NCBI GenBank assembly: GCA_947623745.1
Contig: CANQHN010000026.1
Coordinates: 1 to 37,586, forward strand
Direction of reading: 5' to 3'
Origin: an uncultured Oscillospiraceae bacterium
Lineage (GTDB): Bacteria; Bacillota; Clostridia; Oscillospirales; Oscillospiraceae
DNA: 37,586 bases
Under the pieces are notes generated by a model, which was not told where the DNA came from, ran no database searches, and saw only the letters and a list, made by a program, of their open reading frames with translations. The number at the start of each line of letters is the position of its first letter. The first letter of the stretch is position 1. Shown here piece by piece: positions 5,542-14,200 of this stretch. The position numbers were made by a program, and so were the translations under genes.

Positions 5542-8500
5542 ATGAAGCGTCTTTTCAGACAATGGCTGGCGGGCCTGCTGTCCGTGGTGCTGCTTCTTAC
5601 CCTGCTGCCCGCGACGGCCTTGGCAGAGGAAGCCGACGGAGTGACGGGGCCGACTGCTGTGGAGCAGGTGCAGGCCCTGATCGATGAGCTGCCCGACGCG
5701 GCGGAAATTACCGTTGAGAACCGGGCGGACGTGCAGGCGCAGATCGACGCCATCGACGCGGCCATGCTGGAGCTGACCGAGGATCAGACGGCGGCGTTGG
5801 ACACCACCCGCTATGACGCGGCGGCAGCGGCCCTGCTTGCGCTGGACGCTCCTTCCGCGCTGGAACAGGTGCAGGCGCTCATTGACGCCCTGCCCAATGC
5901 GGAGGACATAACAGAGGAGAACCGTGCCGACGTGGAGGCACAGCTCAACGCCATAGACGAGGCGAAACTTGACCTTGATGACGATAAGATTGAAGCTCTG
6001 GACACCACCCGCTATCTGGCGGCCGCAGAGGCGATTCTGGCGTTGGACGGCATGGCTGGGGCGGATATACCCAAAACCATAGCGTTCCCCGAGGGTTTTG
6101 CCGGCCAAGGCAACGAGAACGACCCGTATCAGATTTCGACCAAGGAACAACTTAAGCAGTTGAGCGAACATGTGAACGAAGGGAACAACTGTAGTGGATT
6201 GTTCTTCAAGCTGATGGGAAACATCAACCTTGAGAACATGGAGTGGACGCCCATCGGGGAAAACGGCAACACCCCATTTAGCGGTACCTTTGACGGCGGC
6301 GGATACACAATAAGCGGATTGCTTATTAATCAACCGGATGTGAGTTTTCGAGGCTTGTTTGGGAAGGTTGAAAACGGCGTTATCAGGAATCTCGGAGTGA
6401 CCGGTTCCGTTACCGGAGGAAATATGGATATAGGCGGTATTGTGGGATCGTCCAAGAACAATACAATAGAGAATTGCTATAGCAATGTAACGGTCAAAGG
6501 CAATAATAATCGGGTCGGCGGTATCGTGGGAGAGTGTAATTACACTAACATCAAAAACTGCTTTAATCTTGGAAATGTACAAGGAAGTCTTTACACAGGA
6601 GGCATCACGGGACGGAGTAGTAACAACTGTAACATTACAAACTGCTTTAACCGCGGAACTGTTTCCGGAGGTAGTGACATAGGCGGCATCGTGGGAAAGA
6701 AGGATAGTAACGATAAAATTACAAACTGCTATTATCTTAACACCTGCGGCGCGGGGGGCCAAGGCACGTCAAAAACCGACGCCCAGTTTAAATCCGGCGA
6801 GGTGACGTGGCTGCTGCAAAACGGGCAGAGCGGACAGGTATGGGGACAGAAGCTTCCCGATGACAGCTACCCCGTGCTGACAAACGACGGCAGTAAAAAA
6901 GTATGCAAGGTCACCTTCGTGGCGAATGGTAACAACAATTACGCCACATGTTACACGAACCAGGGCGGAACGGTGACGCTGCCGAATAACCCCTCAAAGG
7001 CAAATTATACGTTTGAAAGATGGTCGCAAAGCAATAGCGCTTCGGGCGAGGAATTTGACGACAGCACACAGGTCACCAAGGATATGACCGTGTACGCCGT
7101 GGGGCGCAGCCATTTCGGCGGCGAGAGTAATGAAATTCCGCTGAACCAAACCTACGGCTACAGCGCGCCGATTACGGAGAATTTGGACAAGCATATGAAG
7201 TACGCCAACGGAAGTATTTCATCCGAAGGTAATTTTACGTACAAAATAGAAAGTGATGTAAATAAAACGAACGCGCGTATAGAAAGCGATAATATGCTGA
7301 ATATCCCCACAGGACTTAACGTGGGTGAGTATACGATTAAGGTTACAGCAACGGAAAAAGCTCCGCAGTATTCGCTTATGAGCGTTAACAGCTACAACAC
7401 AACGGATGTGACGCTCACGTTCAAGTTGACGATTGACAAGGCCACGCCTACGGTGACTGTGGACGCCGTGTCCGGCACATATGGCAGCGATATTACCCTC
7501 ACCGCCGGAGTGACCGCTACTGGTGTTGACAATAACAACATAAACGGCACGATGGAGTTCAAGGCCGGGGAAACCAGCCTTGGTACTGCCGCTGAAAAGG
7601 GCAGTGATGGCAAGTGGACAGTGACGGTGCTCGGTACGGATACCATCAAACAGAAAGCCATCTTTGACAACAAAGTTACCGCCAATTATGACGGGAACGC
7701 CAACATCGAAAGCGGGAGCGGCACGGGGACCGCGACCGTCGCGCCCAAGGCGATTACCTATACCGTCACCGCGGAGGGCAGGGAGTACGACGGCGGGAAA
7801 ACCGTTGACGTGACCCTAACGCCCGATGAACTTGTGGAGGGCGATGATGTGACCCTCACCGCCACCGGCACCTTGTCCGCAGCGGACGCCGCGAAGTACG
7901 AGCAGATTACCCTCACGGACGTGACCGCCAAGGGCTACGACGCTAAGTACTATAGCGTCGAGGAAAACAACCCCAATGCGGAGATACAGGACGGCGTCAC
8001 TATCAGCCGGAGAGTTGTAACGCTCACATGGAAGCTGGACGACGTCGAGACGGATGAGGTGGACTACACCGGCGAGGCCCACACAGCCACCGCCGAGGTC
8101 AGCAATAAAGTCAACAGCGACGACGTCAGAGTGACGGTGCAGGTGACACCCGAAAGCGGCGCAGAGGCGACTGAAGCTATTGCGGTCGGCTCCTATACCG
8201 CCACGGCCACAGACCTCACCGGCGCGGCCATGGGCAACTACACGCTGACAGGCTGCGCCAACACGACCTGGGCGTTCACTGTCCGTAAGGTGACGGCGTC
8301 CGCCACCACCGAGCCTGCGGCGAACGACGGCCTTACCTACTCCGGCAGGGAGCAGGCGCTGGTGACAGAGGGGAGCGCCGCCGACGGCACGGTGATGTAC
8401 GCGCTGGGGGACGAGAGCCACGCGACAGCCGAATACAGCGATACCGTCCCCACCGGCACCAACGCCGGGACCTATTACGTCTGGTGGAAGGTCAAAGGCG

Positions 8501-10152
8501 ACGAAAACCACAGCGACAGTACGCCGCAGTGCGTCATCGTCACTATCGAAAAGGCCGAGGGCACAGGCAGCGTCATCATGAAAGACTACCTCTGCGGGCA
8601 AGAGGGTGTAGAGCCTGAACCGAAGTCGGACACCAACGGCACAGCGAACGTGAAATACACCTACACGGAAAAAGGCAAAGAAAATTATAGAAATGCCAAG
8701 CCCACCACGGCGGGCGAATACACGGTCAAGGCTGAATTTGGGGCGACGAAAAACTATAACTCGTTCACGGCGACAGCGGACTTTACCATCTACCACCATT
8801 TCGATGGCTGGGAGGCGGAGGGCGACGGGTATCAAAACACCTGCGCGTGTAATACCGTCCGCTTGCAGGAAACCGGGCTTACCGAGGTTCCTGAAGGTCT
8901 AAAGGATAATGAGTCCTTGAACGATGTGGATGAAATCAAACAGGCTCTTGTGGAGAAAGTGAAGGAAGGCACTTCTATCCCGACTGAGAATACCGCCGTC
9001 TACGATGTGCGGCTCCAAATCAAGAGCGGCGGCTCCGATTGGAAGGACGTGGACGAAAAGAATTTCCCAGAGGATGGGATCACCGTCATCCTGCCCTACC
9101 CCGCGGGGACAGATTCCAGCTATACATTCACTGTCATCCACATGATTTCGACGGGTGAAAACGCCGGCGAGATGGATAAGCTGGAACCCACCAACAGCGA
9201 GGACGGCATCAGCTTTACCGTGCAAAGTCTGTCGCCCTTCTGTGTTGGCTGGACCGCCCCGCCGTCCAGTTCCTCCGGCTCCTCCAGTTCCTCCGGCTCT
9301 TCCAGCTCCTATCCCTCTTATTACAGCGTTACCGTCCCCTCCGATTTTGAGGGCGGCAGCGTAACATCCGACCGCACATCGGTGCGGCAGGGGAACAAAG
9401 TCACCCTGACGGTAAAGCCCGACGAGGGGTATCATTTCGACTCCCTCACCGTCAATGACAGAAACGGGAAGCCCGTGGAAGTCACGAATAACGGCGACGG
9501 GACTTACACCTTCACCATGCCCTACGGCCAAGTCACCGTGGATGCCGAGTTTGTGAAATGCGGCTCTCTGGACTTCACCGATCTGGACGCCAGCGCGTGG
9601 TATCACGACTACACCGATTACGTCATCGCCCACGGCTTGATGAATGGCACCGGCGGCGGCCTCTTTGCCCCGGATGGCACCGTCAACCGGGCGCAGATGG
9701 CCATGGTGCTGTGGAACATGAGCGGAAAGCCTGTGGTCAACTACTACATGACCTACTCCGATGTCAGCGAGGACTTGTGGTGCGCCGAGGCCATCCGCTG
9801 GGCCACCAGCGAGGGTATCGCGGCTGGATACGGCGGAGGGCTGTTTGGCCCCGGCGACCCCATCACCCGTGAGCAGATGGCCTCCATGATGTACCGCTAT
9901 GAGCAGAAGTACGGCGACGGCGGTTTCACCGGCGATTGGATGTACCGTCTGCCTTTTGCCGACCTGGACCAGATTTCCGATTGGGCCTTTGAAGCGGTTG
10001 CGTGGTGCAACATGAAGGGTGTTATGAGCGGCAAGGCCGATAACATCTTTGATCCCAAGGGGCCTGCCAAGCGCAGCGAGATGGCCGCAATCCTCACGCG
10101 CTATTGTGAGGTGAGCACCACAGTTGAGGCAATCGAAGATACAAAAGAATGA
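5542..10152 (+). CDS. Large secreted S-layer-homology (SLH) surface protein
   Basis: A 1536-residue protein attached to the cell wall by SLH domains. The ATG at 5542 is chosen over a GTG at 5527 because GGAGG (5529-5533) sits 8 bases before it. Order of parts: signal peptide 1-28 (LLSVVLLLTLLPATALAEE); two ~65-residue tandem helical repeats (EQVQALID..PNAEDITEENRAD) at about 38-170; GLUG-like beta-helix repeats (GGIVG..NTIENCYS) at about 245-400; an InlB-type B repeat near 456-523; several Ig-like/MBG/YDG-type repeats to about 1080; a Ser/Gly linker near 1240-1260; a further InlB-like module; three SLH domains at about 1343-1523. No enzyme motif is seen. The GLUG part is clearly more AT-rich than the rest, suggesting a mosaic origin. 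Expression is probably switched by the invertible promoter upstream. Confidence 0.9.
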   Translation: MKRLFRQWLAGLLSVVLLLTLLPATALAEEADGVTGPTAVEQVQALIDELPDAAEITVENRADVQAQIDAIDAAMLELTEDQTAALDTTRYDAAAAALLALDAPSALEQVQALIDALPNAEDITEENRADVEAQLNAIDEAKLDLDDDKIEALDTTRYLAAAEAILALDGMAGADIPKTIAFPEGFAGQGNENDPYQISTKEQLKQLSEHVNEGNNCSGLFFKLMGNINLENMEWTPIGENGNTPFSGTFDGGGYTISGLLINQPDVSFRGLFGKVENGVIRNLGVTGSVTGGNMDIGGIVGSSKNNTIENCYSNVTVKGNNNRVGGIVGECNYTNIKNCFNLGNVQGSLYTGGITGRSSNNCNITNCFNRGTVSGGSDIGGIVGKKDSNDKITNCYYLNTCGAGGQGTSKTDAQFKSGEVTWLLQNGQSGQVWGQKLPDDSYPVLTNDGSKKVCKVTFVANGNNNYATCYTNQGGTVTLPNNPSKANYTFERWSQSNSASGEEFDDSTQVTKDMTVYAVGRSHFGGESNEIPLNQTYGYSAPITENLDKHMKYANGSISSEGNFTYKIESDVNKTNARIESDNMLNIPTGLNVGEYTIKVTATEKAPQYSLMSVNSYNTTDVTLTFKLTIDKATPTVTVDAVSGTYGSDITLTAGVTATGVDNNNINGTMEFKAGETSLGTAAEKGSDGKWTVTVLGTDTIKQKAIFDNKVTANYDGNANIESGSGTGTATVAPKAITYTVTAEGREYDGGKTVDVTLTPDELVEGDDVTLTATGTLSAADAAKYEQITLTDVTAKGYDAKYYSVEENNPNAEIQDGVTISRRVVTLTWKLDDVETDEVDYTGEAHTATAEVSNKVNSDDVRVTVQVTPESGAEATEAIAVGSYTATATDLTGAAMGNYTLTGCANTTWAFTVRKVTASATTEPAANDGLTYSGREQALVTEGSAADGTVMYALGDESHATAEYSDTVPTGTNAGTYYVWWKVKGDENHSDSTPQCVIVTIEKAEGTGSVIMKDYLCGQEGVEPEPKSDTNGTANVKYTYTEKGKENYRNAKPTTAGEYTVKAEFGATKNYNSFTATADFTIYHHFDGWEAEGDGYQNTCACNTVRLQETGLTEVPEGLKDNESLNDVDEIKQALVEKVKEGTSIPTENTAVYDVRLQIKSGGSDWKDVDEKNFPEDGITVILPYPAGTDSSYTFTVIHMISTGENAGEMDKLEPTNSEDGISFTVQSLSPFCVGWTAPPSSSSGSSSSSGSSSSYPSYYSVTVPSDFEGGSVTSDRTSVRQGNKVTLTVKPDEGYHFDSLTVNDRNGKPVEVTNNGDGTYTFTMPYGQVTVDAEFVKCGSLDFTDLDASAWYHDYTDYVIAHGLMNGTGGGLFAPDGTVNRAQMAMVLWNMSGKPVVNYYMTYSDVSEDLWCAEAIRWATSEGIAAGYGGGLFGPGDPITREQMASMMYRYEQKYGDGGFTGDWMYRLPFADLDQISDWAFEAVAWCNMKGVMSGKADNIFDPKGPAKRSEMAAILTRYCEVSTTVEAIEDTKE

Positions 10153-10162
10153 CTCACCGCAG

Positions 10163-10190
10163 AGCGCGGGGCCATCCGGCCCCGCGCTTT
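10163..10190 (+). terminator. Terminator of the SLH protein gene
   Basis: AGCGCGGGGCC (10163-10173) pairs perfectly with 10178-10188, with an ATCC loop, followed by TTTGC. It lies 11 bases after the stop codon. Confidence 0.7.
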
Positions 10191-10240
10191 GCATATACCA
10201 CGTTTCCCATACTGGATAACCTCGGCTTTCACTACACAAA

Positions 10241-10267
10241 AAATGCGTCTCACGGTGAGACGCATTT
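10241..10267. repeat. Island palindrome, copy 3 (opposite orientation)
   Basis: AAATGCGTCTCAC, central G, then the reverse complement. Copies 1, 2 and 4 have a central C, so this copy lies in the opposite orientation. It separates the SLH gene from the sigma-like gene. Confidence 0.85.
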
Positions 10268-10343
10268 CATAAATTGCCGTTTTTCATAGCAGTTTGAAGG
10301 TTTCCCTCTTTCTGAGAATCTCAGGAAAGGCAGGCGATCATCA

Positions 10344-10769
10344 ATGACGAGGTATGAAATATTCAATGAAATGCTGTTTGAAGCCTACTGCAAAAAAGCC
10401 ATTACCAACGCTGTAAAAAAGGAGCGGTATAAAAAAGCCGCAAGAGGGCGGATAGAACAGCCCCTCTCCACCCTGACGGACGCTATGCTCTACACGCTGG
10501 CCGCGCCAGAGGAAGAAACTGACCTCCCAGAGGAACCTTTCCAAGTTTTCCGCTTTCAGAATAGGAGCTTCCCGATTTATGACCGAAAATTGGGCGCGGC
10601 CCTGTCTTATCTCATGCCCAGGGATCGTGAGATCGTCCTGCTCTATTATTATGCTGGGTTGAAGGACAAGGCGGTTGCGCCGCTGGTACACCTGAGCCAG
10701 GCGACCGTCTGCCGGAGGCGAAATGCGGCAATCAAGCGCCTGCGGGAATTGATGGAGGCCCCTGTATGA
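10344..10769 (+). CDS. Sigma-70 region 4-type protein of conjugative transposons
   Basis: A 141-residue protein resembling the small sigma-like factors found near the recombinase end of Tn916-like and other Clostridia conjugative elements. Its C-terminal half has a region-4 helix-turn-helix: LMPRDREIVLLYYYAGLKDKAVAPLVHLSQATVCRRRNAAIKRLREL. The N-terminal half (YEIFNEMLFEAYCKKAITNAVKKERYKKA) is typical of that group and region 2 is absent. The start at 10344 follows AGGAAAGG (10323-10330). That Shine-Dalgarno is paired in a hairpin (10308-10316 with 10320-10329), hinting at translational control. It overlaps the next gene by ATGA. It probably regulates element genes, here left without the transfer module. 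Confidence 0.8.
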   Translation: MTRYEIFNEMLFEAYCKKAITNAVKKERYKKAARGRIEQPLSTLTDAMLYTLAAPEEETDLPEEPFQVFRFQNRSFPIYDRKLGAALSYLMPRDREIVLLYYYAGLKDKAVAPLVHLSQATVCRRRNAAIKRLRELMEAPV

Positions 10770-11002
10770 GACGAGTACCGTTTTCTATGATCGAAGCCGC
10801 GAAGAAATATGATGCCGAGGCCGTCGAATTTGTGTTCCGGCATTTTGAGGGCTTTATCATACACTGCTGCCAAACCGCCAGTACCGGCGGGCGGCCGTTT
10901 ATCGATGGCGACTTATACGATCACGCGCAGGCAGCCCTGTTATCCGCTATCAGCCGCTTTCAATTCCGAACCCCGCCGCCAGATTTCAAAGGCGGCGAAT
11001 AA
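10766..11002 (+). CDS. Small HTH protein of conjugative transposons (Tn916 ORF8-like)
   Basis: A 78-residue protein matching the short helix-turn-helix family that follows the sigma-like gene in Tn916-type elements (FSMIEAAKKYDAEAVEFVFRHFEGFI, then DGDLYDHAQAALLSAISRFQF). It is translationally coupled to the preceding gene through an ATGA overlap. It is probably a regulator of excision or transfer genes. An island palindrome follows 28 bases after its stop. Confidence 0.75.
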   Translation: MRRVPFSMIEAAKKYDAEAVEFVFRHFEGFIIHCCQTASTGGRPFIDGDLYDHAQAALLSAISRFQFRTPPPDFKGGE

Positions 11003-11029
11003 CCCATAAGAGACGGCTCTGCCCATCAT

Positions 11030-11062
11030 AAAAAATGCGTCTCACCGTGAGACGCATTTTTT
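11030..11062. repeat. Island palindrome, copy 4 (longest)
   Basis: The arm AAAAAATGCGTCTCAC and its exact reverse complement around a central C (33 bases). The full T6 tract makes this a textbook bidirectional terminator between the HTH gene and the serine recombinase promoter. Confidence 0.88.
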
Positions 11063-11080
11063 ACATACTCCTGCCGAAAT

Positions 11081-11109
11081 TTGACGAAATACCGGGTGTT
11101 TGATAAAAT
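11081..11109 (+). promoter_or_regulatory. Promoter of the serine recombinase gene
   Basis: TTGACG (11081-11086), 17-bp spacer, TAAAAT (11104-11109). The start codon lies 48 bases downstream of the -10, behind GGAGG. It begins 19 bases after palindrome copy 4, so the gene has its own isolated transcription unit. Confidence 0.65.
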
Positions 11110-11156
11110 AGAATTGTCACAAGGCAGGAATCGGCGGCTGTCGGAACGGAGGCAAG

Positions 11157-12791
11157 ATGAACAGACAGTCCAATATGGAAAAATGGGCGGCGCTCTATGT
11201 CCGCCTCTCCCGCGACGACGAGAACGAGGGGGACAGCAACAGCATCAGCCATCAGATCGAACTGCTCCAAAGGTACTGCAAAGAGCGGAGCATCACAAAT
11301 TGCCGGGTCTATAAAGACGACGGCTTTTCGGGGACGAGCTTCAACCGTCCCGGCTTCCAGGAGATGCTCCGGGACATCGAGGCCGGAATGGTGGATACGG
11401 TCATCGTCAAGGATATGTCCCGTTTCGGACGCAACTACCTGGAGGTGGGCATTTATACGGAGGTCCGTTTCCCGGAGATGGGAGTCCGCTTTATCGCGGT
11501 CAATGACGGCGTGGACAGCGACCGCCAGTTTGACAACGATTTCACTCCTTTTCGGAACATCATCAACGAGTGGTATGCCAAGGATACCAGCAAGAAGATA
11601 CGCTCCGTGTTCTACAACAAGGGGATGTCCGGCCAGCGCCTCTGCACACATATTCCCTATGGCTATATCAAAGGCACAGGCGGCAATCTCGCCATCGACG
11701 AGGAGACGGCCCCGGTGGTCCGGGAGATCTTCTACCTGTGCGCCGAGGGCAACGGCACGGGCAGGATCGCACGGATACTGCGGTCCCGCGGCATCCCTAC
11801 GCCGGGGACCATCGAGTTCCGGCGCACAGGCCGGACACGCAACTATCACCCCGACGACCCCTGCCGCTGGAACGAGAGCAGCATCGCAAATATCCTGGCA
11901 CAGGACGCCTATCTGGGGCGCACAACGAATTTCAAGACCACGAAGCTGTCCTATAAGAGCAGGAAAACCATTCTCAACCCGCCCGAAAAGCAAGTGACCT
12001 TTGAGAATACCCATGAGGCCATCATTGACCCGGACACCTGGGAGGCGGTGCAAAAGGCGCGCCAGCAGCGCCGCCGCCCCACCAAGATGGGGGATATGGG
12101 GATGTTCTCCGGGCTGGTGTACTGCGCGGACTGCGGCCAGAAGCTGTACCTCTGCCGGACCACCTCATGGACGCATGAGCAGGAGTGCTACAACTGCTCC
12201 ACCTATCGCGGCCACAAGGGGTGCTCCGCGCACTATATCCGCACGGTGGTGCTGGAGGCGCTTGTACTTCAGAACATCCAGCGCGTCATCGCCTACGCCC
12301 AGCTGGACGAAAAGCGGTTTGTCCAGGGTCTGTTGGAGGAAAAGAACGCCCTGCGGCACAAGGAACAGGAAACGGCAAAACGGCGGCTTGCCAGATGGGA
12401 GCGGCGCATCGCGGAGATCGACAGTATCATGCGAAAGCTCTATGAGGACAGCTACACGGGCAAGCTGAGCGACGAGCGGTTTATGAAGCTGTCCCAGGGG
12501 TACGAGGCAGAACAGGCTGGGCTGAGAGCGTCCGCTGAAGAATTGCGCGCCGCCATAGACAGCGCGCAGGAACAGGCAAAGGACGTTGAACGCTTTACCA
12601 GGCTCGTTCGGAAAAATCTCTACCCGACGGAACTGACGCCCGCGCTGTTACACTCGCTTGTGGACAAGATCGTGGTGCATGAGAAAACGAAGGACGCAGA
12701 GGGACACCGGCGCCAGAAAATCGAGATATTCTACAAATTCATCGGCGCGAGCGAGTTTTCCCCAGAGTACAGCCAATACTGCAAAAAGTAA
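11157..12791 (+). CDS. Large serine recombinase (TndX/TnpX-type integrase)
   Basis: A 544-residue serine integrase that would excise and insert the element. The resolvase domain has the nucleophile Ser18 in YVRLSRDDE and the motif VDTVIVKDMSRFGRNYLEVG. The recombinase domain follows (HIPYGYIKGTGGNLAIDEETAPVVREIF). Next come a zinc ribbon (CADCGQKLY, CYNCSTYRGHKGCSAHYI) and a coiled-coil C-terminal part (residues ~395-480). The start at 11157 has GGAGG 4 bases upstream; Met7 (11175) is a less likely alternative. It looks full length and intact. Its position at the right end of the island is normal for this class, where the gene lies next to one attachment site. Confidence 0.92.
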   Translation: MNRQSNMEKWAALYVRLSRDDENEGDSNSISHQIELLQRYCKERSITNCRVYKDDGFSGTSFNRPGFQEMLRDIEAGMVDTVIVKDMSRFGRNYLEVGIYTEVRFPEMGVRFIAVNDGVDSDRQFDNDFTPFRNIINEWYAKDTSKKIRSVFYNKGMSGQRLCTHIPYGYIKGTGGNLAIDEETAPVVREIFYLCAEGNGTGRIARILRSRGIPTPGTIEFRRTGRTRNYHPDDPCRWNESSIANILAQDAYLGRTTNFKTTKLSYKSRKTILNPPEKQVTFENTHEAIIDPDTWEAVQKARQQRRRPTKMGDMGMFSGLVYCADCGQKLYLCRTTSWTHEQECYNCSTYRGHKGCSAHYIRTVVLEALVLQNIQRVIAYAQLDEKRFVQGLLEEKNALRHKEQETAKRRLARWERRIAEIDSIMRKLYEDSYTGKLSDERFMKLSQGYEAEQAGLRASAEELRAAIDSAQEQAKDVERFTRLVRKNLYPTELTPALLHSLVDKIVVHEKTKDAEGHRRQKIEIFYKFIGASEFSPEYSQYCKK

Positions 12792-12820
12792 CAGCATGAC
12801 GCTGTTGCGTCATGCTGTTA
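12789..12820 (+). terminator. Perfect 14-bp hairpin overlapping the recombinase stop codon
   Basis: TAACAGCATGACGC (12789-12802) pairs exactly with 12807-12820, loop TGTT. The TAA of the stem is the recombinase stop codon. No T-tract follows directly. It may be a terminator, an mRNA 3' stabiliser, or part of the right attachment site. Confidence 0.5.
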
Positions 12821-12855
12821 CCGCCGAATGGCAGAAAACTTCTTTACCCGGCACG

Positions 12856-12879
12856 GCCGGCAGGCGGCCGGCTTTTTTT
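12856..12879 (+). terminator. Hairpin plus T7 at the right flank of the island
   Basis: GCCGG (12856-12860) pairs with CCGGC (12868-12872), followed by seven T. It would stop plus-strand transcription coming from the recombinase and faces the 3' end of the convergent sulfhydrylase gene, whose stop codon overlaps the T-run. Confidence 0.6.
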
Positions 12880-14161
12880 ATTTTACAGCGGCAAAGCCCT
12901 TCTCCAGATCGGCGATGATGTCGTCGATATGCTCGGTGCCGATGGACAGGCGGATGGTGTTGGGATAGATATCCTGGTCGGCCAGCTCCTCGGTGGACAG
13001 CTGGGAGTGGGTGGTGGTGGCCGGGTGGATCACCAGGGACTTCACGTCGGCCACGTTGGCCAGCAGGGAGAAGATCTCCAGGGCGTCGATGAACTTGTGG
13101 GCCTCCTCCTGGCCGCCCTTGATATTGAAGGTGAAGATGGACGCGCCGCCGTTGGGGAAGTACTTCTCATAGAGGGCGTGGTCCGGATGGTCGGGCAGGC
13201 TGGGGTGGTTGACCTTCTCCACCTGGGGGTGGTTGGCCAGGTACTCCACCACTTTTTTGGTGTTCTCCGCGTGGTGCTCCAGCCGCAGGGACAGGGTCTC
13301 CACCCCCTGGAGGAGCAGGAAGGCGGCAAAGGGAGAGATGGTGGCGCCGGTGTCCCGGAGCAGGATAGCCCGGATGTAGGTGACGAAGGCGGCGGGGCCC
13401 ACCGCGTCCGCGAAGGAGATGCCGTGGTAGCTGGGGTTGGGGGCGGCGATGGGGGCATACTTGCCGCTGGCCTTCCAGTCGAACTTGCCGCTGTCCACGA
13501 TGACGCCGCCCAGGGTGGTGCCGTGGCCGCCGAGGAACTTGGTGGCGGAGTGGACCACGATATCCGCCCCGTGCTCGATGGGCCGGATCAGGTAGGGGGT
13601 GCCGAAGGTGTTGTCGATGACCAGGGGGATGCCGTGAGCGTGGGCGATCCCGGCCAGGGCGTCGATATCGGGGATATCGGAGTTGGGGTTGCCCAGGGTC
13701 TCGATGTACAGGGCCTTGGTGTTGGGCTGGATGGCGCTCTCCACTTCTGCCAGGTCGTGGACGTTGACGAAGGTGGTCTCCACCCCGAACTGGGGCAGGG
13801 TGTGGGCCAGCAGATTGTAGGAGCCGCCGTAGATGGTCTTTTGAGCCACGATGTGCTCGCCCTTCTGGGCCAGGGCCTGGATGGTGTAGGTGATAGCCGC
13901 CGCGCCGGAGGCCACCGCCAGGGCCGCCACGCCCCCCTCCAGGGCGGCGATGCGCTTCTCGAACACGTCCTGGGTGGAGTTGGTCAGCCGGCCGTAGATG
14001 TTGCCGGCGTCCGCCAGGCCGAACCGGGCGGCAGCGTGGGCGGAGTTGTGAAAGACGTAGGAGGTGGTGGCGTAGATGGGCACCGCACGGGCGTCGGTGG
14101 CGGGGTCGGGCTGCTCCTGGCCAACGTGGAGCTGCAAAGTTTCAAATTTATAATTACTCAT
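12878..14161 (-). CDS. metY: O-acetylhomoserine sulfhydrylase (PLP-dependent)
   Basis: A 427-residue Cys/Met metabolism PLP enzyme that makes homocysteine (or methionine) from O-acetylhomoserine and sulfide (or methanethiol). Motifs: ETLQLHVGQ at the N-terminus, [16 protein letters not shown] (cofactor phosphate), [13 protein letters not shown], and [11 protein letters not shown] with Lys208 as the Schiff-base lysine. The length and the extended region after the lysine ([21 protein letters not shown]) fit sulfhydrylases rather than the shorter cystathionine enzymes. The start follows AGAGGT. It is divergent from the MetH pair, so homocysteine made here can be methylated by the neighbours. Its 250-base leader holds a small ORF and an intrinsic terminator, implying attenuation. 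Confidence 0.92.
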   Translation of the reverse strand: MSNYKFETLQLHVGQEQPDPATDARAVPIYATTSYVFHNSAHAAARFGLADAGNIYGRLTNSTQDVFEKRIAALEGGVAALAVASGAAAITYTIQALAQKGEHIVAQKTIYGGSYNLLAHTLPQFGVETTFVNVHDLAEVESAIQPNTKALYIETLGNPNSDIPDIDALAGIAHAHGIPLVIDNTFGTPYLIRPIEHGADIVVHSATKFLGGHGTTLGGVIVDSGKFDWKASGKYAPIAAPNPSYHGISFADAVGPAAFVTYIRAILLRDTGATISPFAAFLLLQGVETLSLRLEHHAENTKKVVEYLANHPQVEKVNHPSLPDHPDHALYEKYFPNGGASIFTFNIKGGQEEAHKFIDALEIFSLLANVADVKSLVIHPATTTHSQLSTEELADQDIYPNTIRLSIGTEHIDDIIADLEKGFAAVK

Positions 14162-14200
14162 TGTAATACCTCTTTCTTAATTTACTGATTGGATAGGGAA

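Larger units (their letters stand above)
2791..12820. mobile_element. Degenerate integrative/mobilizable element with a surface-protein cargo (limits approximate)
   Basis: The block begins with a RepA_N-type initiator and MobC and ends with a sigma-like/HTH pair and a large serine recombinase, as Clostridia conjugative transposons often do. Relaxase, coupling protein, VirB4 and other transfer genes are absent. The middle is occupied by a tyrosine recombinase and an SLH surface protein. Near-identical palindromes at 3629, 4270, 10241 and 11030 separate the modules and occur nowhere else in the window. Flanking genes (tna genes on the left, O-acetylhomoserine sulfhydrylase on the right) are ordinary chromosomal genes. 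Exact attachment sites could not be recognised. The limits given run from a palindrome upstream of repA to the hairpin ending the serine recombinase gene. Confidence 0.6.

Noticed and set aside
2671-12877. Direct-repeat attachment sites for the serine recombinase
   Set aside because: Only six-base matches (such as GAAAAC near both ends) were found by eye, which is not above chance. The ends were left undefined.
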